The notes: generated by a model from the letters alone, not told the origin. Shown: positions 28,389-38,070, numbered from the stretch's first letter. The stretch: DNA of 64,000 bases from Miniphocaeibacter halophilus (GCF_016458825.1 NZ_CP066744.1:2229868-2293867), one strand, 5' to 3'. Translations and numbers: made by a program.

Positions 28389-30668
28389 TTATTTTACGCC
28401 ATAATATGAGGCAATTGTACTAGCCATATTTTTAGCTAATGTTTCTGCTTTTGACTCATATTTAGTAACATCTGCAAGATTATCATGGAAACAATGTTCA
28501 ATTAACATTCCTGCTGGAGCCGCATTATTTCTTAAAACTCCATAGTAGTTTGATTTAGGATTAACTCCACTTGTATTTGCTCCATAATATCTGTACTTAA
28601 CACCTCTATTTGATGTTCCCAAGGTTGATGATATGGTTTTTGTTAAATTAGTTGCCAATGAAGTTGCCCTTGCATTAACATCTTCATAGATTTCTACACC
28701 TTTGGCTGAGCCATTTAATGCATTTGTGTGTAAAGAAATAAATAAATCATAGCCTTTAGCAGATTGTCCACGTGATGCTAAAGAAGGATCTTTTCCTATA
28801 CTAGCTCTAGTAGTACCTACTTGAATTCCATATGCTTCTAATTCTTTCTTTAAAAGTAATGAGAAATAATAATTTCCATCACCTTCATTTTTCCATCTTG
28901 GTCCAACATAACCCCTATTATGGGATGAGCCGGCACCGTGTCCCGGGTCCAATAATATTTTAACAGAAGTATTACTTCCTTGAATAGATGAACTATTATA
29001 TATTTCATTTAAAGTTTTTTGTACACTATTTTCATATTCTTTACTAACACTAGCTGGACCACCATAAATATTTATAGTTTTTGCCTTAGATGAAGTAATA
29101 TATCCCTTTAAATCTGCACTAACTGAATTGCCTTCTACTAGTACAACTGGGGAATTGTTCAAACCTGCTACTGATGCACCACTTAAAGAATCTGCAAAAG
29201 TATTTCCAGTTGCTAAATTAATAATACTTGTTGAGCTAAAATAATTTTTAGCTAAATTAATACTTGTTCCATATCTATTAGCTCCATGTACTCTTGTAAC
29301 GGACTTGCTTTCTGCTTTTAATTTATCTTGCACAGAATTACTAATAGTCGCAGGCCCACCTACTAAAATAACAGAACAATTACTTGACTTTATATAATTT
29401 AAAGTATCATTTGGTATTGAAGAATTTTCAACATATAAAATCGGATATCCCTTACTAGCTGATAAAGCTGCTGCCGATAAAGAGTCTGAATAACTAGATG
29501 AAGAAGATACAATAACAGTATTAAAACTACTTAGTTGCTTTGCAACTGAAATAGCTGTTTTATAAATATTAGAACCTGTTAATCTTGTAACTACTTTTCC
29601 ATTATTTTGTAACTTTGTTTCAATACCTTTTCCAATTTCTTTTTCGCTACCAACTATAAAAATATTCTTAGCCTTTAGTCTATTTATTTCAGCTTCAGAA
29701 TAGTTATTTAATGTGTCTGCTTTAGTTAATAAAATCGGAGCATTTTTTTGTTTTGCTAAACTAGCTGCTGATAATATTTCATTTACTGAATCGCCGTTAA
29801 CTAAGATTATATTTTCAGCAGTTGAAAATTTTGATTTAGAAATTTCTACCGCTGTAGCATATCTATCGTTTCCTGAGTATCTCTTTACATAAAAATCACT
29901 AGATAGTTTTGAAGTTGATGATAGACTTCTTAATTGTGGAGATTCATCATAATTAATATCTTCAACATTGGTATAGTCAGTTGTTAATACTATATTTTCT
30001 GTAGTTGAATAACCATCTACCTCTATTGTTAAAGTATAGTTACCAGCTTCTAGATAAATATTACTAGGAATATTTATAGAAGAGGATACACCATCAAAAT
30101 CAATATAAAAAATACCTGAGCTGTTACCATTTCCAATAGTTACTTTAACTTCTGAGTAATTTCCATTTCTATTTAAACCTATTAATTGTGATAAAATTTG
30201 TTCTAAATTTTCACCACTAATATTGCTATTTCCTGTAATAGCAGAAGTATAAACATATCCTGTTGAAGAACCTGTCATATCGTTTAAAGTATCATGTACA
30301 GTAATATCTAATTCATCGATATTAGTAATACCTTCAATGTTATGTTCTTTTACTTTCCAATTACCAGCCTTGTTAATTAAAACTTCAAAATAATAAGTTT
30401 CAGTATCATCGTTATATACTGGACTAAATTTCAACTCTTCTCCATTATTATCTACATAAGAAATTGTAGAACTTGCATTAATATTATTGTTTTTAGTAGA
30501 ATTTAAATAAACTACATTATTTTTAACTATTTCGTTCCTACTAATACTTACACTATTAGACGAACTTGCATAGGAAGTTCCTCCATTTCCAATACTAACT
30601 GCAATAGTAGAAAAAGTTAAAACCGTCATTAAAAATACTGAAAAAAACCTTTTTAATAAATTGTTCAT
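28389..30668 (-). CDS. Secreted N-acetylmuramoyl-L-alanine amidase with CWB2 repeats
   Basis: 759 residues from the ATG at 30668, which has GGAG 6 bases ahead. Signal peptide about 1-33 (RRF-like basic start, hydrophobic core, cleavage near SYASSS). Residues about 35-250 form a beta-rich region of unknown role. About 262-555 are three cell-wall-binding repeats of type 2 (PF04122), each with YSGNDRYATA-like, ADSLS and GGPA-like motifs, which anchor proteins to anionic wall polymers. The C-terminal Amidase_3 domain (about 572-759) has zinc-binding LLDPGHG, a Glu, SLHTNA and catalytic Glu in IEHCF. Cleaves the stem peptide from muramic acid. Monocistronic. Confidence 0.93.
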   Translation of the reverse strand: MNNLLKRFFSVFLMTVLTFSTIAVSIGNGGTSYASSSNSVSISRNEIVKNNVVYLNSTKNNNINASSTISYVDNNGEELKFSPVYNDDTETYYFEVLINKAGNWKVKEHNIEGITNIDELDITVHDTLNDMTGSSTGYVYTSAITGNSNISGENLEQILSQLIGLNRNGNYSEVKVTIGNGNSSGIFYIDFDGVSSSINIPSNIYLEAGNYTLTIEVDGYSTTENIVLTTDYTNVEDINYDESPQLRSLSSTSKLSSDFYVKRYSGNDRYATAVEISKSKFSTAENIILVNGDSVNEILSAASLAKQKNAPILLTKADTLNNYSEAEINRLKAKNIFIVGSEKEIGKGIETKLQNNGKVVTRLTGSNIYKTAISVAKQLSSFNTVIVSSSSSYSDSLSAAALSASKGYPILYVENSSIPNDTLNYIKSSNCSVILVGGPATISNSVQDKLKAESKSVTRVHGANRYGTSINLAKNYFSSTSIINLATGNTFADSLSGASVAGLNNSPVVLVEGNSVSADLKGYITSSKAKTINIYGGPASVSKEYENSVQKTLNEIYNSSSIQGSNTSVKILLDPGHGAGSSHNRGYVGPRWKNEGDGNYYFSLLLKKELEAYGIQVGTTRASIGKDPSLASRGQSAKGYDLFISLHTNALNGSAKGVEIYEDVNARATSLATNLTKTISSTLGTSNRGVKYRYYGANTSGVNPKSNYYGVLRNNAAPAGMLIEHCFHDNLADVTKYESKAETLAKNMASTIASYYGVK

Positions 30669-30813
30669 CCTAATCTCCTTTTCTATTATTCCCAAATTAC
30701 ATACTAATTATATAGTATTCTGTACTAGTAAATCAAATTTAACTAGTTGAAATACTTAATTTATGTTAAAATAATGTAAATTATATAAATTTATTAACAT
30801 TTAGGAGTTTGTT

Positions 30814-31475
30814 TTGGACATTTTAGAAAATCAATTAATTAGAGCTGTTTTAATGAAGGACAGAGACAAGACTAAAGAGCTTTCTGAATCAATATTTAAT
30901 AAAATTGCTGAAGACCATACTAGTTTTGACTTTTTCAAAAGCTATTTAATACAATTTAATGGAATATTCTACTGGAATACTATTAAAAACATTAAGGATA
31001 TTGAATATACAACTGCAATATTAAACGAAAGGAATGCTTTTCTTTTAAAAATTTCAGAATCAACAAATATTAAATCCTTAAAAAAGGTTTTTTTTGAAAT
31101 GTTGGATTTTTATACTGCATCACAAAATAAGTTAATTTATAATTGTACAAATCCTTTAATTAAAACCATTCTAATTTATATTTACAACAACTGTGGAAAA
31201 AAATAACCTTGGAAATCTTATCCAATAAATTCCATATTAGTAAATCTTACTTATCTAATTTAATTTCTAAACACGTAGGAAATAGTCTACCAACTATTTT
31301 ATTGAACTTTAGATTAGAAAAAGCAATTCTTTTGCTTTTAGACAGTAATCTGTCTATTAATGAAATTTCTCATTTAGTAGGCTTTGATAGTACATCTTAT
31401 TTTTGCCACCAATTTAAAAGCGAATATGGAATAACTCCAAAGCAATTTAGGTCAGAGGGAAATTTTTCAATTTAA
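30814..31475 (+). pseudogene. AraC-family regulator split by a one-base frameshift
   Basis: 30814-31206 (130 codons, TTG start with AGGAG six bases ahead) encodes a helical N-terminal part. 31209-31475 encodes the AraC HTH domain with ISKSYLSNLISKHVG, FRLEKAILLL and LVGFDSTSYFCHQFK-like motifs. The second frame has no ribosome binding site. Adding one A to the A7 run at 31197-31203 makes one frame of about 220 residues reading GKKITLEILSNKFHISKSY across the join, as expected for the family. Either a recent null mutation, a slippery/phase-variable tract or a sequencing error. No obvious target nearby. Confidence 0.75.
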
Positions 31476-31481
31476 AAAGAA

Positions 31482-31526
31482 AAAAATAGTTTAGTATTAT
31501 AAAAATAATACTAAACTATTTTTTAT
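31482..31526. terminator. Bidirectional terminator, araC-like gene / feo operon
   Basis: Long A/T stem AAATAGTTTAGTATTAT with its inverse, A-rich on one side and U-rich on the other, between two convergent transcripts. Confidence 0.8.
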
Positions 31527-31527
31527 T

Positions 31528-31662
31528 TTATTTTTTATTAGATTGACAATTGCTTATATGACAAGAACTACAACTACCACAGCTTGATTTGTTCTTTCTC
31601 ATACTTCTAATAGCAAATGCAACTATGCCAACTAGTAAGATTAATACTACTATTGTAGCCAT
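31528..31662 (-). CDS. FeoB-associated Cys-rich membrane protein
   Basis: 44 residues, missed by a length cut-off. An N-terminal hydrophobic helix (about 3-18) is followed by a basic stretch RSMRKNK and a Cys-rich tail with CGSCSSC and a further Cys (four or five Cys in all). This matches the FeoB_associated family (PF12669), always found just after feoB. It may bind iron or a cluster at the exit of the channel. Starts 20 bases after the FeoB stop. AAGAAAGGG-type ribosome binding site precedes the ATG. Confidence 0.82.
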   Translation of the reverse strand: MATIVVLILLVGIVAFAIRSMRKNKSSCGSCSSCHISNCQSNKK

Positions 31663-31682
31663 AATAACCCTTCTTTCTTAAT

Positions 31683-33830
31683 CTAGTCTATGGACCTACT
31701 TAATTTTCTTTTATCTATTTTATTTTTATCCGGTCTAAATAACAGGAATATATATACAGCTAATATTACTAAAGCCACTCCTGTCCATATTGTAAAGTCA
31801 TTACCTAATATAAGAACAGAACCAAATTGATATATCATCAATGATATTGTATAAGCAAATACCATTTGGTAAATTAAGGCAAAAGCAGTCCATTTGCCAC
31901 TTTTCATTTCCTGTCTTATTGCTCCTACTGCTGCGAAACAAGGTATGTTCAATTGATTGAAAATCATAAAGCTCATAGCTGAAACTGTTGTAAAAGCTAG
32001 AGATGCAAATTGGATCATGTCCGGACTTTCAAAAGTCAAGTCAGCCCCAACGCCGGCAACTACTCCATAGGTACTTACAACCATTTCCTTTGCTATTAAA
32101 CCTACCACAGATGAAACTGCTGCTAACCAGTTACCAAAACCTAAAGGTTTAAATATAGGTGCAAAGAATTTTCCAATTGCTTCTAATAGTGAATGACTTT
32201 CTGCTGAAAATTCAGCAAATTCACCAGATGTACTTATATTTTGTAAAAACCAAATTGCAATTGTAGCAACTAAAATTATTGTTCCTGCTTTTATAATAAA
32301 GGCTTTTATCCTTTGCCAAGTTACTCTTAAAACATTTCCAAGTTTAGGCATATGGTATGACGGAAGTTCCATTACAAAAGGAGCTGCCTCTCCAGCAAAT
32401 CTGCTGGTTTTCTTTAAAATTATTCCACTTACTATTACTGCAGCTATACCTGCAAAATAACAAATAGGTGCAAACCACCATTTACCAACAAAAACAGATG
32501 CTGCAAATAAGGCAATTATTTCTGATTTTGCACCACAAGGCATAAAGGAAGCAACTACTATTGTCATTCTTCTGTCCTTGTCTGATTCTATTGTTCTTGT
32601 AGCCATTATTCCCGGTACTGAGCAACCTATACCAATTAAAATCGGAATAAAAGATTTACCGGATAATCCAAATTTTCTAAATATTCTATCTAAAATAAAT
32701 GCAATTCTTGCCATGTATCCAATATCTTCCAAAATGGCAATGAAAAAATAAAGTACTGCAATAACTGGTAAAAATCCAAGTACCGCTCCTACACCACCAA
32801 TAATACCGTTAACTATTAAACTTACTAGCCAAGCTGAAACTCCCCAACCTACTAAAAGATTTTCTGCTCCACCTTGTATAATTTCTTCAATTAGCGTTCC
32901 ATTAACCCATTCACCTAAAATATCATTACCTATTTTTATAGAAATATAATATATAGCAAACATAAATACGGCAAAAATAGGAATTGCTAAAAATCTATTT
33001 GTAACTATTCTATCTATTTTATCTGATGTACTAAGGCCGGACCTTTTGTTTTTAATAATATGTTTAGTTATATTGCTTACAAAATTATATCGCCCGTCTG
33101 TTATAACACCTTCTCCATCATCATCAAATTCATCTTCAAATTTATTTAATAAACCATTTAATTTATTTTTTTCTGAATCATCTAATCCAATTTTTTCTAT
33201 TATCTTTTCATCATTTTCTAAAAGTTTAACAGCAATCCATCTTATACTGTTATGATAATCTACTTTAGTAGATATGTTCTTAATATCTTCAATATATTTT
33301 TCAATAGATTCATTGAATATTTTTAAAGGTTCTACCTTGTCATCTTTAACCTTTTCGCAAGCCTCAATTAATTCATCAATTCCTGTTTTTTTCAAGGCAG
33401 AAATTTTTACAACTTTACATTTTAAATGGTCTTCTAATTCATTTGTTAATATTTTCTCACCTGTTTTATCCACTAGGTCCATCATATTAAGTGCAATTAC
33501 AACAGGAATTCCCAATTCCATTAATTGGGTAGTTAAATATAAATTTCTTTCTAAATTTGTAGCATCTAAAATATTAATAATAACATCAGGATTTTCGTCT
33601 ATTAAATAATCTCTAGAAACAACCTCTTCTAAAGTATATGGTGACAAAGAATATATTCCCGGTAGATCCACAATATTTATTTCCTTGTCCTTTTTATATA
33701 ATCCTTCTTTTCTTTCTACCGTTACCCCTGGCCAGTTACCAACATATTGTTCACTACCGGTTAAAAGGTTAAACAAGGTTGTCTTTCCACTATTGGGGTT
33801 ACCGGCTAAAGCAATTGTAAACTTGCTCAT
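31683..33830 (-). CDS. feoB: Ferrous iron transport protein B
   Basis: 715 residues. N-terminal G domain with G1 GNPNSGKTT, G2 GVTVE, G3 DLPGIYSL and G4 NMMD; then a linker and about 8-10 helices with two Gate/nucleoside-recognition blocks including GIGCSVPGIMATR and MPCGAKSEIIA, whose Cys residues are thought to line the iron path. Imports Fe2+, the form available to anaerobes. Start abuts the feoA stop. The operon is feoA-feoA-feoB-Cys-rich gene. Confidence 0.96.
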   Translation of the reverse strand: MSKFTIALAGNPNSGKTTLFNLLTGSEQYVGNWPGVTVERKEGLYKKDKEINIVDLPGIYSLSPYTLEEVVSRDYLIDENPDVIINILDATNLERNLYLTTQLMELGIPVVIALNMMDLVDKTGEKILTNELEDHLKCKVVKISALKKTGIDELIEACEKVKDDKVEPLKIFNESIEKYIEDIKNISTKVDYHNSIRWIAVKLLENDEKIIEKIGLDDSEKNKLNGLLNKFEDEFDDDGEGVITDGRYNFVSNITKHIIKNKRSGLSTSDKIDRIVTNRFLAIPIFAVFMFAIYYISIKIGNDILGEWVNGTLIEEIIQGGAENLLVGWGVSAWLVSLIVNGIIGGVGAVLGFLPVIAVLYFFIAILEDIGYMARIAFILDRIFRKFGLSGKSFIPILIGIGCSVPGIMATRTIESDKDRRMTIVVASFMPCGAKSEIIALFAASVFVGKWWFAPICYFAGIAAVIVSGIILKKTSRFAGEAAPFVMELPSYHMPKLGNVLRVTWQRIKAFIIKAGTIILVATIAIWFLQNISTSGEFAEFSAESHSLLEAIGKFFAPIFKPLGFGNWLAAVSSVVGLIAKEMVVSTYGVVAGVGADLTFESPDMIQFASLAFTTVSAMSFMIFNQLNIPCFAAVGAIRQEMKSGKWTAFALIYQMVFAYTISLMIYQFGSVLILGNDFTIWTGVALVILAVYIFLLFRPDKNKIDKRKLSRSID

Positions 33831-34058
33831 TTAATTCTCCTCTACTTCTATAATTTCTGCATCTTGTTTTCTTAATGTTAACTCATAACCTCTTAAAGTA
33901 ATTTGAACCGGATCACCTAAGGGAGCAACTTTTTTTATATATAGTTCTACTCCTTTTGTAATTCCCATATCCATAATTCTACGTCTAATAGCACCGCTAC
34001 CATTAATTTTTTTAACTGAATAGGTTTTTCCTACCTCTGCATTATCTAAAGTAATCAA
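33831..34058 (-). CDS. feoA: FeoA family protein, copy 2
   Basis: 75 residues, SH3-like FeoA domain. GSGAIRRRIMDMGITKG and the GYELTLRKQDAEIIEVE end match the family. FeoA binds the FeoB G domain and helps iron uptake. Tandem with a second feoA, 12 bases apart, and directly joined to feoB. Confidence 0.9.
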   Translation of the reverse strand: MITLDNAEVGKTYSVKKINGSGAIRRRIMDMGITKGVELYIKKVAPLGDPVQITLRGYELTLRKQDAEIIEVEEN

Positions 34059-34070
34059 ATAAACACCCCT

Positions 34071-34298
34071 TTATATTATTTCAACTTTAATTCTATTTGC
34101 TAAATCTTTTCCAATAGCTACCCTACATCCTTTTATGGATATTATAAGATTTCCCATCATTTCATTCACTATTCTTAATTCAGCATCTAACACAAATCCC
34201 ATATTTGCCAATTGTTTCTGTTGACTATCTTTTCCTCTAATATGGACTATTTTTAAAGGCACCCCTACAGGTGCAATTGTTAATATCATATTTATCAC
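34071..34298 (-). CDS. feoA: FeoA family protein, copy 1
   Basis: 75 residues, FeoA/SH3-like. HIRGKDSQQKQLANMGFV and SIKGCRVAIGKDLANRI match the family but differ clearly from the next copy, so the two are old paralogues rather than a recent duplication. First gene of the feo operon, downstream of Fur-like boxes. Confidence 0.88.
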   Translation of the reverse strand: MINMILTIAPVGVPLKIVHIRGKDSQQKQLANMGFVLDAELRIVNEMMGNLIISIKGCRVAIGKDLANRIKVEII

Positions 34299-34351
34299 TA
34301 ATCCTTTGTTTAATATTTATATATAAGAAAACCATTTAAATATAATGCTTT

Positions 34352-34401
34352 GATAATTGTTATCCATATCTATTCTATAACTATTGATAAGATTTATCAA
34401 T
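34352..34401 (-). promoter_or_regulatory. feo promoter with two Fur-like boxes
   Basis: An ATTGATAA-GAT-TTATCAAT palindrome (34383-34401) is close to the Bacillus-type Fur box, and GATAATTGTTATC (34352-34364) is a second, weaker one. On the minus strand TTGATA and TAGAAT spaced by 17 bases form a plausible promoter whose -35 lies in the strong box. Iron-loaded Fur binding there should shut off ferrous iron uptake. Which Fur-family protein acts is inference. Confidence 0.7.
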
Positions 34402-34460
34402 AAAAACTCATATTTATAATAATTTTTTTATATTTTTTATAAAATCCAATTTTTTTGCTA

Positions 34461-34497
34461 AAAAAAATCAGGTATTAAAACCATTACTTCTACCCGA
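34461..34497 (-). terminator. Intrinsic terminator of the tsa operon
   Basis: TCGGGTA / TACCTGA stem (with one G-U pair) followed by a run of U on the minus strand, after the tsaD stop. Confidence 0.65.
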
Positions 34498-34515
34498 CTT
34501 TTCCCTTCTTATTTT

Positions 34516-35532
34516 TTATTGTCCTAATTCTAAATTCGGATAAACTTTTAAACTCAATTCATCTCTTTTACCATTAATATAGTCATAATAAGCCGCACAA
34601 CCAATCATAGCAGCATTATCGGTACTTAAAATTTTACTAGGATAATATACTTTTATATTGTTTTCTTCTCCCATTTTTTCTGCCATTTCTATTAATTTAG
34701 AATTTGCCGCAACTCCTCCAGAAATAACAAATTTATTCATATTTTTTTCTTTTAACAATCTATAGGATTTTTCAATTAAAACATCTAAAACGGCTTGTTG
34801 AAAACTAGCACATATATCCGGTATATTTAACTCTATATTTTTTTGCTTCTGATTATTTATATAATTTAAAACAGATGTTTTTAAACCACTAAAGCTAAAA
34901 TCATAAGTTTTTTTATCTATTATTACCCTTGGAAAGTCTATTGCTTCCGGATTTCCCTTTTTGGCTTGAGCATCTATTTCAGGTCCACCTGGATAGGCTA
35001 ATCCTAAAGCTCTGGCAATTTTATCAAAGGACTCTCCTGCTGCATCATCTCTTGTTCTACCAATAATTTCAAAGTCAGTGTAGCTATTTACTTGAACTAG
35101 ATAAGTATGGCCACCGGAAACTATTAAGCCAATAAATGGCGGCTCTAAATCCTTATGAACTAAATAATTTGCACAAATATGACCTTCCATATGGTTTACA
35201 CCTACTAAAGGAATGTCTAAAGCAAAGGAAATTGCCTTTGCTGATGAAATTCCAACTAATAATGCACCAATTAGTCCAGGACCCTTTGTACAAGCAACTA
35301 GATCAATATCTTCAAAACCAATTTTAGCTTCTTCTAAAGCTTCTTTAATAATTAAATTTATATTTTCCAAATGCATTCTGCTGGCAATTTCAGGTACAAC
35401 TCCACCAAAAATCCTATGTGTAGATATTTGAGAGGATATAATATTTGACATTATTTCTCTACCATTTTTTATAACAGCTACAGAGGTTTCATCACATGAC
35501 GTTTCTATAGCTAGAATTTTCAATTCTTTCAA
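34516..35532 (-). CDS. tsaD: tRNA N6-adenosine threonylcarbamoyltransferase
   Basis: 338 residues, TTG start (AGGAG seven bases ahead), overlapping the end of rimI by 41 bases. ASKHA fold: AIETSCDETSVAV phosphate-binding loop, iron/zinc-binding HMEGH, and STDNAAMIG near the C-terminus. Transfers the threonylcarbamoyl group to A37 of ANN-decoding tRNAs, with TsaB and TsaE encoded just upstream. Confidence 0.95.
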   Translation of the reverse strand: MKELKILAIETSCDETSVAVIKNGREIMSNIISSQISTHRIFGGVVPEIASRMHLENINLIIKEALEEAKIGFEDIDLVACTKGPGLIGALLVGISSAKAISFALDIPLVGVNHMEGHICANYLVHKDLEPPFIGLIVSGGHTYLVQVNSYTDFEIIGRTRDDAAGESFDKIARALGLAYPGGPEIDAQAKKGNPEAIDFPRVIIDKKTYDFSFSGLKTSVLNYINNQKQKNIELNIPDICASFQQAVLDVLIEKSYRLLKEKNMNKFVISGGVAANSKLIEMAEKMGEENNIKVYYPSKILSTDNAAMIGCAAYYDYINGKRDELSLKVYPNLELGQ

Positions 35533-35977
35533 ATTTTTCTCCTATATCTAATCTCATTAATAATCCATCTTCAGAAGGGTTTGTATAATATCCATTTATT
35601 CTAGACATTTTCTTAAATCCAAACTTACTATATAAATGAATTGCTTTAAAATTATATTCCCTTACTTCTAGCGATATATATTTTATATTGTTCTCCTTAC
35701 AATAATCTACTATATATTGCATAATTTTATTTCCATATCCTTGATTTTGTTCTTCTTCTATTATTCCAATATTATGAATCTGACATTCATCTAAAACAAT
35801 TATCATCCCGAAATAACCTATTAAGTCATTGTTTTTTTCCACTACAAAATAATGGGCATATTCATTATTTAAGGCACTTTTAAAACTTTCATATGACCAA
35901 GGATTTTTAAAAATCTTTCTTTCTAATTCTGAAATTAAATCTATATCAGAATAAATCATCTTTCTAATTTTAAACAT
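35492..35977 (-). CDS. rimI: Ribosomal protein S18 alanine N-acetyltransferase
   Basis: 161 residues, GNAT fold. Acetyl-CoA-binding motif A reads EEEQNQGYGNKIMQYIV, and the later SLEVREYNFKAIHLYSKFGF with KKMSRINGYY matches RimI. Placed between tsaB and tsaD, a common arrangement. Overlaps tsaB by 8 bases. The C-terminal dozen residues extend into tsaD. Confidence 0.88.
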   Translation of the reverse strand: MFKIRKMIYSDIDLISELERKIFKNPWSYESFKSALNNEYAHYFVVEKNNDLIGYFGMIIVLDECQIHNIGIIEEEQNQGYGNKIMQYIVDYCKENNIKYISLEVREYNFKAIHLYSKFGFKKMSRINGYYTNPSEDGLLMRLDIGEKFERIENSSYRNVM

Positions 35978-36668
35978 TTTTAATCTTCATCTCCAAGTCC
36001 CTTTGTGCTTGTGATTTTCTTATATATTCCGGTTTTAAAGTTAAATAACTTTCTTCTAAAACCCCATTCTTTTCCTTGTTAGCTAAAAAACATAAACTTC
36101 TGCCAATACAACTATTTAAAGATGCAGGTGCTATTGAAAATTTATTATTTTCCTTTATTTCCATTTCAAAGTCAGAATTAATATCGCCAACAAAAATAAT
36201 TTCATCATATTTTTCATTTAATTTATTCATAAGTTCATCAAAATAAATTAAATTATCATCTTCTATATTAATTATTTCATTATTACTGTATTTATAAACA
36301 CCATAATATACCCTTCCTCCTCTAGCATCTAAAATTGGAACTATTATTTTATCACTTATAATTTGAGAAGCTAGGGCCTTTAAGGTTGAAATACCTATTA
36401 TGTCCTTATTGAAAATTTGAGCAAAAGTCTTTCCTACAGTCATTCCAATTCTAAGTCCTGTAAAAGAACCTGGCCCTTTCCCAACAACATATAGGTCTAT
36501 ATCTTCTATTTTTATATTTAAATTTTTTAATAAATCTTTAATCATAGGTACTAATGTTTCACTATGTGTTAATTCTTGATTTATATTATAATCTCCAATT
36601 ATAATTCCATCTTCCATAACTGAACAGCTTGAAATCATAGTTGAAGTGTCAATACTTAATATTTTCAT
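35970..36668 (-). CDS. tsaB: Threonylcarbamoyladenosine biosynthesis protein TsaB
   Basis: 232 residues, ASKHA-fold partner that scaffolds the TsaD complex. Start KILSIDTSTMISSCSV and the block KGPGSFTGLRIGMTVGKTFA are diagnostic. Lacks the metal-binding His pair of TsaD, as expected. One base separates it from the tsaE stop. Confidence 0.93.
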   Translation of the reverse strand: MKILSIDTSTMISSCSVMEDGIIIGDYNINQELTHSETLVPMIKDLLKNLNIKIEDIDLYVVGKGPGSFTGLRIGMTVGKTFAQIFNKDIIGISTLKALASQIISDKIIVPILDARGGRVYYGVYKYSNNEIINIEDDNLIYFDELMNKLNEKYDEIIFVGDINSDFEMEIKENNKFSIAPASLNSCIGRSLCFLANKEKNGVLEESYLTLKPEYIRKSQAQRDLEMKIKNV

Positions 36669-36669
36669 T

Positions 36670-37122
36670 TTACTTCAATCTTTCTATTAGTTCTTTTTCT
36701 TTATTATTTTTACCTTCAATAACAAATTCTCTTTCTGTTTCTCCTAGTTTGTTTATAGAAATTTCTATATAGTCTCTTGGTAAATAATTTAAGGCTCTTT
36801 CTGCCCACTCTACTATTGTTACCCCACTAGGATAATAATAATTATCTATATCTATAGTTTCCACTTCCGATTCATCTTCTAATCTGTATAAATCTAAATG
36901 ATTTAGTTCTATATTACCATAGTAAGTATTAACTAGGGAAAAAGTAGGACTTGTTACATTATCCTTTATATTTAATGAATCTGCTATCATTTTTGTAAAA
37001 GTAGTTTTACCTGCTCCCATTTCTCCTTTTAAGGAAATTACATATCCTTTTTTTAAGGCTTTAGATATTTTTTTAGCAAACTCATTTGTTTCTTTTTCAT
37101 TTTTTGAAATGTATTTATACAT
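36670..37122 (-). CDS. tsaE: tRNA threonylcarbamoyladenosine biosynthesis ATPase TsaE
   Basis: 150 residues from ATG at 37122; an ATG four codons earlier lies within the GAGGTGG ribosome binding site. P-loop GEMGAGKTTFTK, then TSPTFSLVNTY and LNHLDLYRLEDE, then EWAER, all family marks. The ATPase drives cycles of the TsaBDE complex. First gene of tsaE-tsaB-rimI-tsaD. Confidence 0.94.
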   Translation of the reverse strand: MYKYISKNEKETNEFAKKISKALKKGYVISLKGEMGAGKTTFTKMIADSLNIKDNVTSPTFSLVNTYYGNIELNHLDLYRLEDESEVETIDIDNYYYPSGVTIVEWAERALNYLPRDYIEISINKLGETEREFVIEGKNNKEKELIERLK

Positions 37123-37193
37123 AATCCACCTCATTATACTAGTATAAAACTTATAGCTAAATCAAGCAATCCTTATATTGAATATTATTAATT

Positions 37194-37220
37194 AAAAAAG
37201 AATCGTATTGCTACGATTCT
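37194..37220 (-). terminator. Intrinsic terminator of ribU
   Basis: AGAATCGTA / TACGATTCT (37199-37207 with 37212-37220), loop TTGC, U run on the minus strand. Confidence 0.85.
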
Positions 37221-37281
37221 AAAAGTATATTTCATAATTCTTTTTTTGGCAATATTAAATTATTAAGGTTTAAACTTAATT

Positions 37282-37875
37282 TTAACTGCCATAACTTTTA
37301 CCTAATCTAGGTAATAAAGGTTTATACAATATTCCTAAAATCATAGCGTTTAAAGCACCTTTAATTATATTAAAAGGTACAATTGAAAATAAGATAAAAG
37401 TTGGCACATTACTAACTAACGGATTAATTTTCTCCATTGAAGGCGCAAAGGTCTCCATTGGTAATCCATATAGTGGAAATATTACATAGTAGTTACTTAA
37501 GGTTGCTAATGCACTCATTAAAATAATTCCTATTGTTAGTGAAAAAATCGCATTTTTAAATGTTTTCTTTCTTTTGTATATTAATGATGCCGTAACAACT
37601 AGGGAAGATGAAACTATTAAATTCGATAATTCACCAAATCCTGCTGTTAAAGTTCCTTGTGTTAAAAATTTTAATAAAAGTTTAACAACAATTACTATAA
37701 ATCCCCATAAAGGACCAAATGTAAATCCTGCAATAATTGCCGGCACCTCTGAAACATCTATTTTCATAAATGGTGGTGCAAAAGGCAAAGGAAAATCAAA
37801 CAACATTAATATTGAAGCTATGGCTCCAAGTAGTGCTACTTTTATCATTATAGATAAATTATTATTTTTTCTCAT
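37282..37875 (-). CDS. ribU: Riboflavin ECF transporter, substrate-specific component
   Basis: 197 residues with about 5-6 membrane helices. The FDFPLPFAPPFMKIDVSEVP segment (residues about 27-46) followed by GPLWGFIVVVVK-like and FGELSNLI matches RibU, the S component that binds riboflavin and docks on the EcfAA'T module encoded elsewhere. The upstream FMN riboswitch supports the substrate. Start has AGGAGG properly spaced. Confidence 0.92.
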   Translation of the reverse strand: MRKNNNLSIMIKVALLGAIASILMLFDFPLPFAPPFMKIDVSEVPAIIAGFTFGPLWGFIVIVVKLLLKFLTQGTLTAGFGELSNLIVSSSLVVTASLIYKRKKTFKNAIFSLTIGIILMSALATLSNYYVIFPLYGLPMETFAPSMEKINPLVSNVPTFILFSIVPFNIIKGALNAMILGILYKPLLPRLGKSYGS

Positions 37876-37901
37876 TATATCCTCCTAAATATTTAGGACA
37901 T

Positions 37902-37933
37902 AAAAAATGCCCCTTTAATACTTCCGGGCATTT
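37902..37933 (-). terminator. Riboswitch-controlled terminator before ribU
   Basis: AAATGCCC / GGGCATTT hairpin followed by U residues on the minus strand, between the FMN aptamer and the ribU start; probably the OFF-state terminator. Confidence 0.8.
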
Positions 37934-37960
37934 GGATATACAAATTAGCATTTATTCAGC

Positions 37961-38070
37961 TTTCTTCTTTCATCCAGACTATACTGTCGGTATTGGAATT
38001 TCACCAATTCAACCCTTACGGCTCGCGGACTTTACCGCCGGTGAGGAATTTAACCTCGCCCTGAAGATAA
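37961..38070 (-). ncRNA. FMN riboswitch (RFN element)
   Basis: Read on the minus strand the segment holds the conserved RFN blocks: CTTCAGGGCGAGG at the 5' side, CACCGGCGGT, GCGAGCC, then GAAATTCC and TACAGTCTGGATGAAAG-like 3' block (here ACAGTATAGTCTGGATG). The aptamer is complete with all stems. FMN binding should favour the terminator at 37902-37933 and lower ribU expression. Confidence 0.93.
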
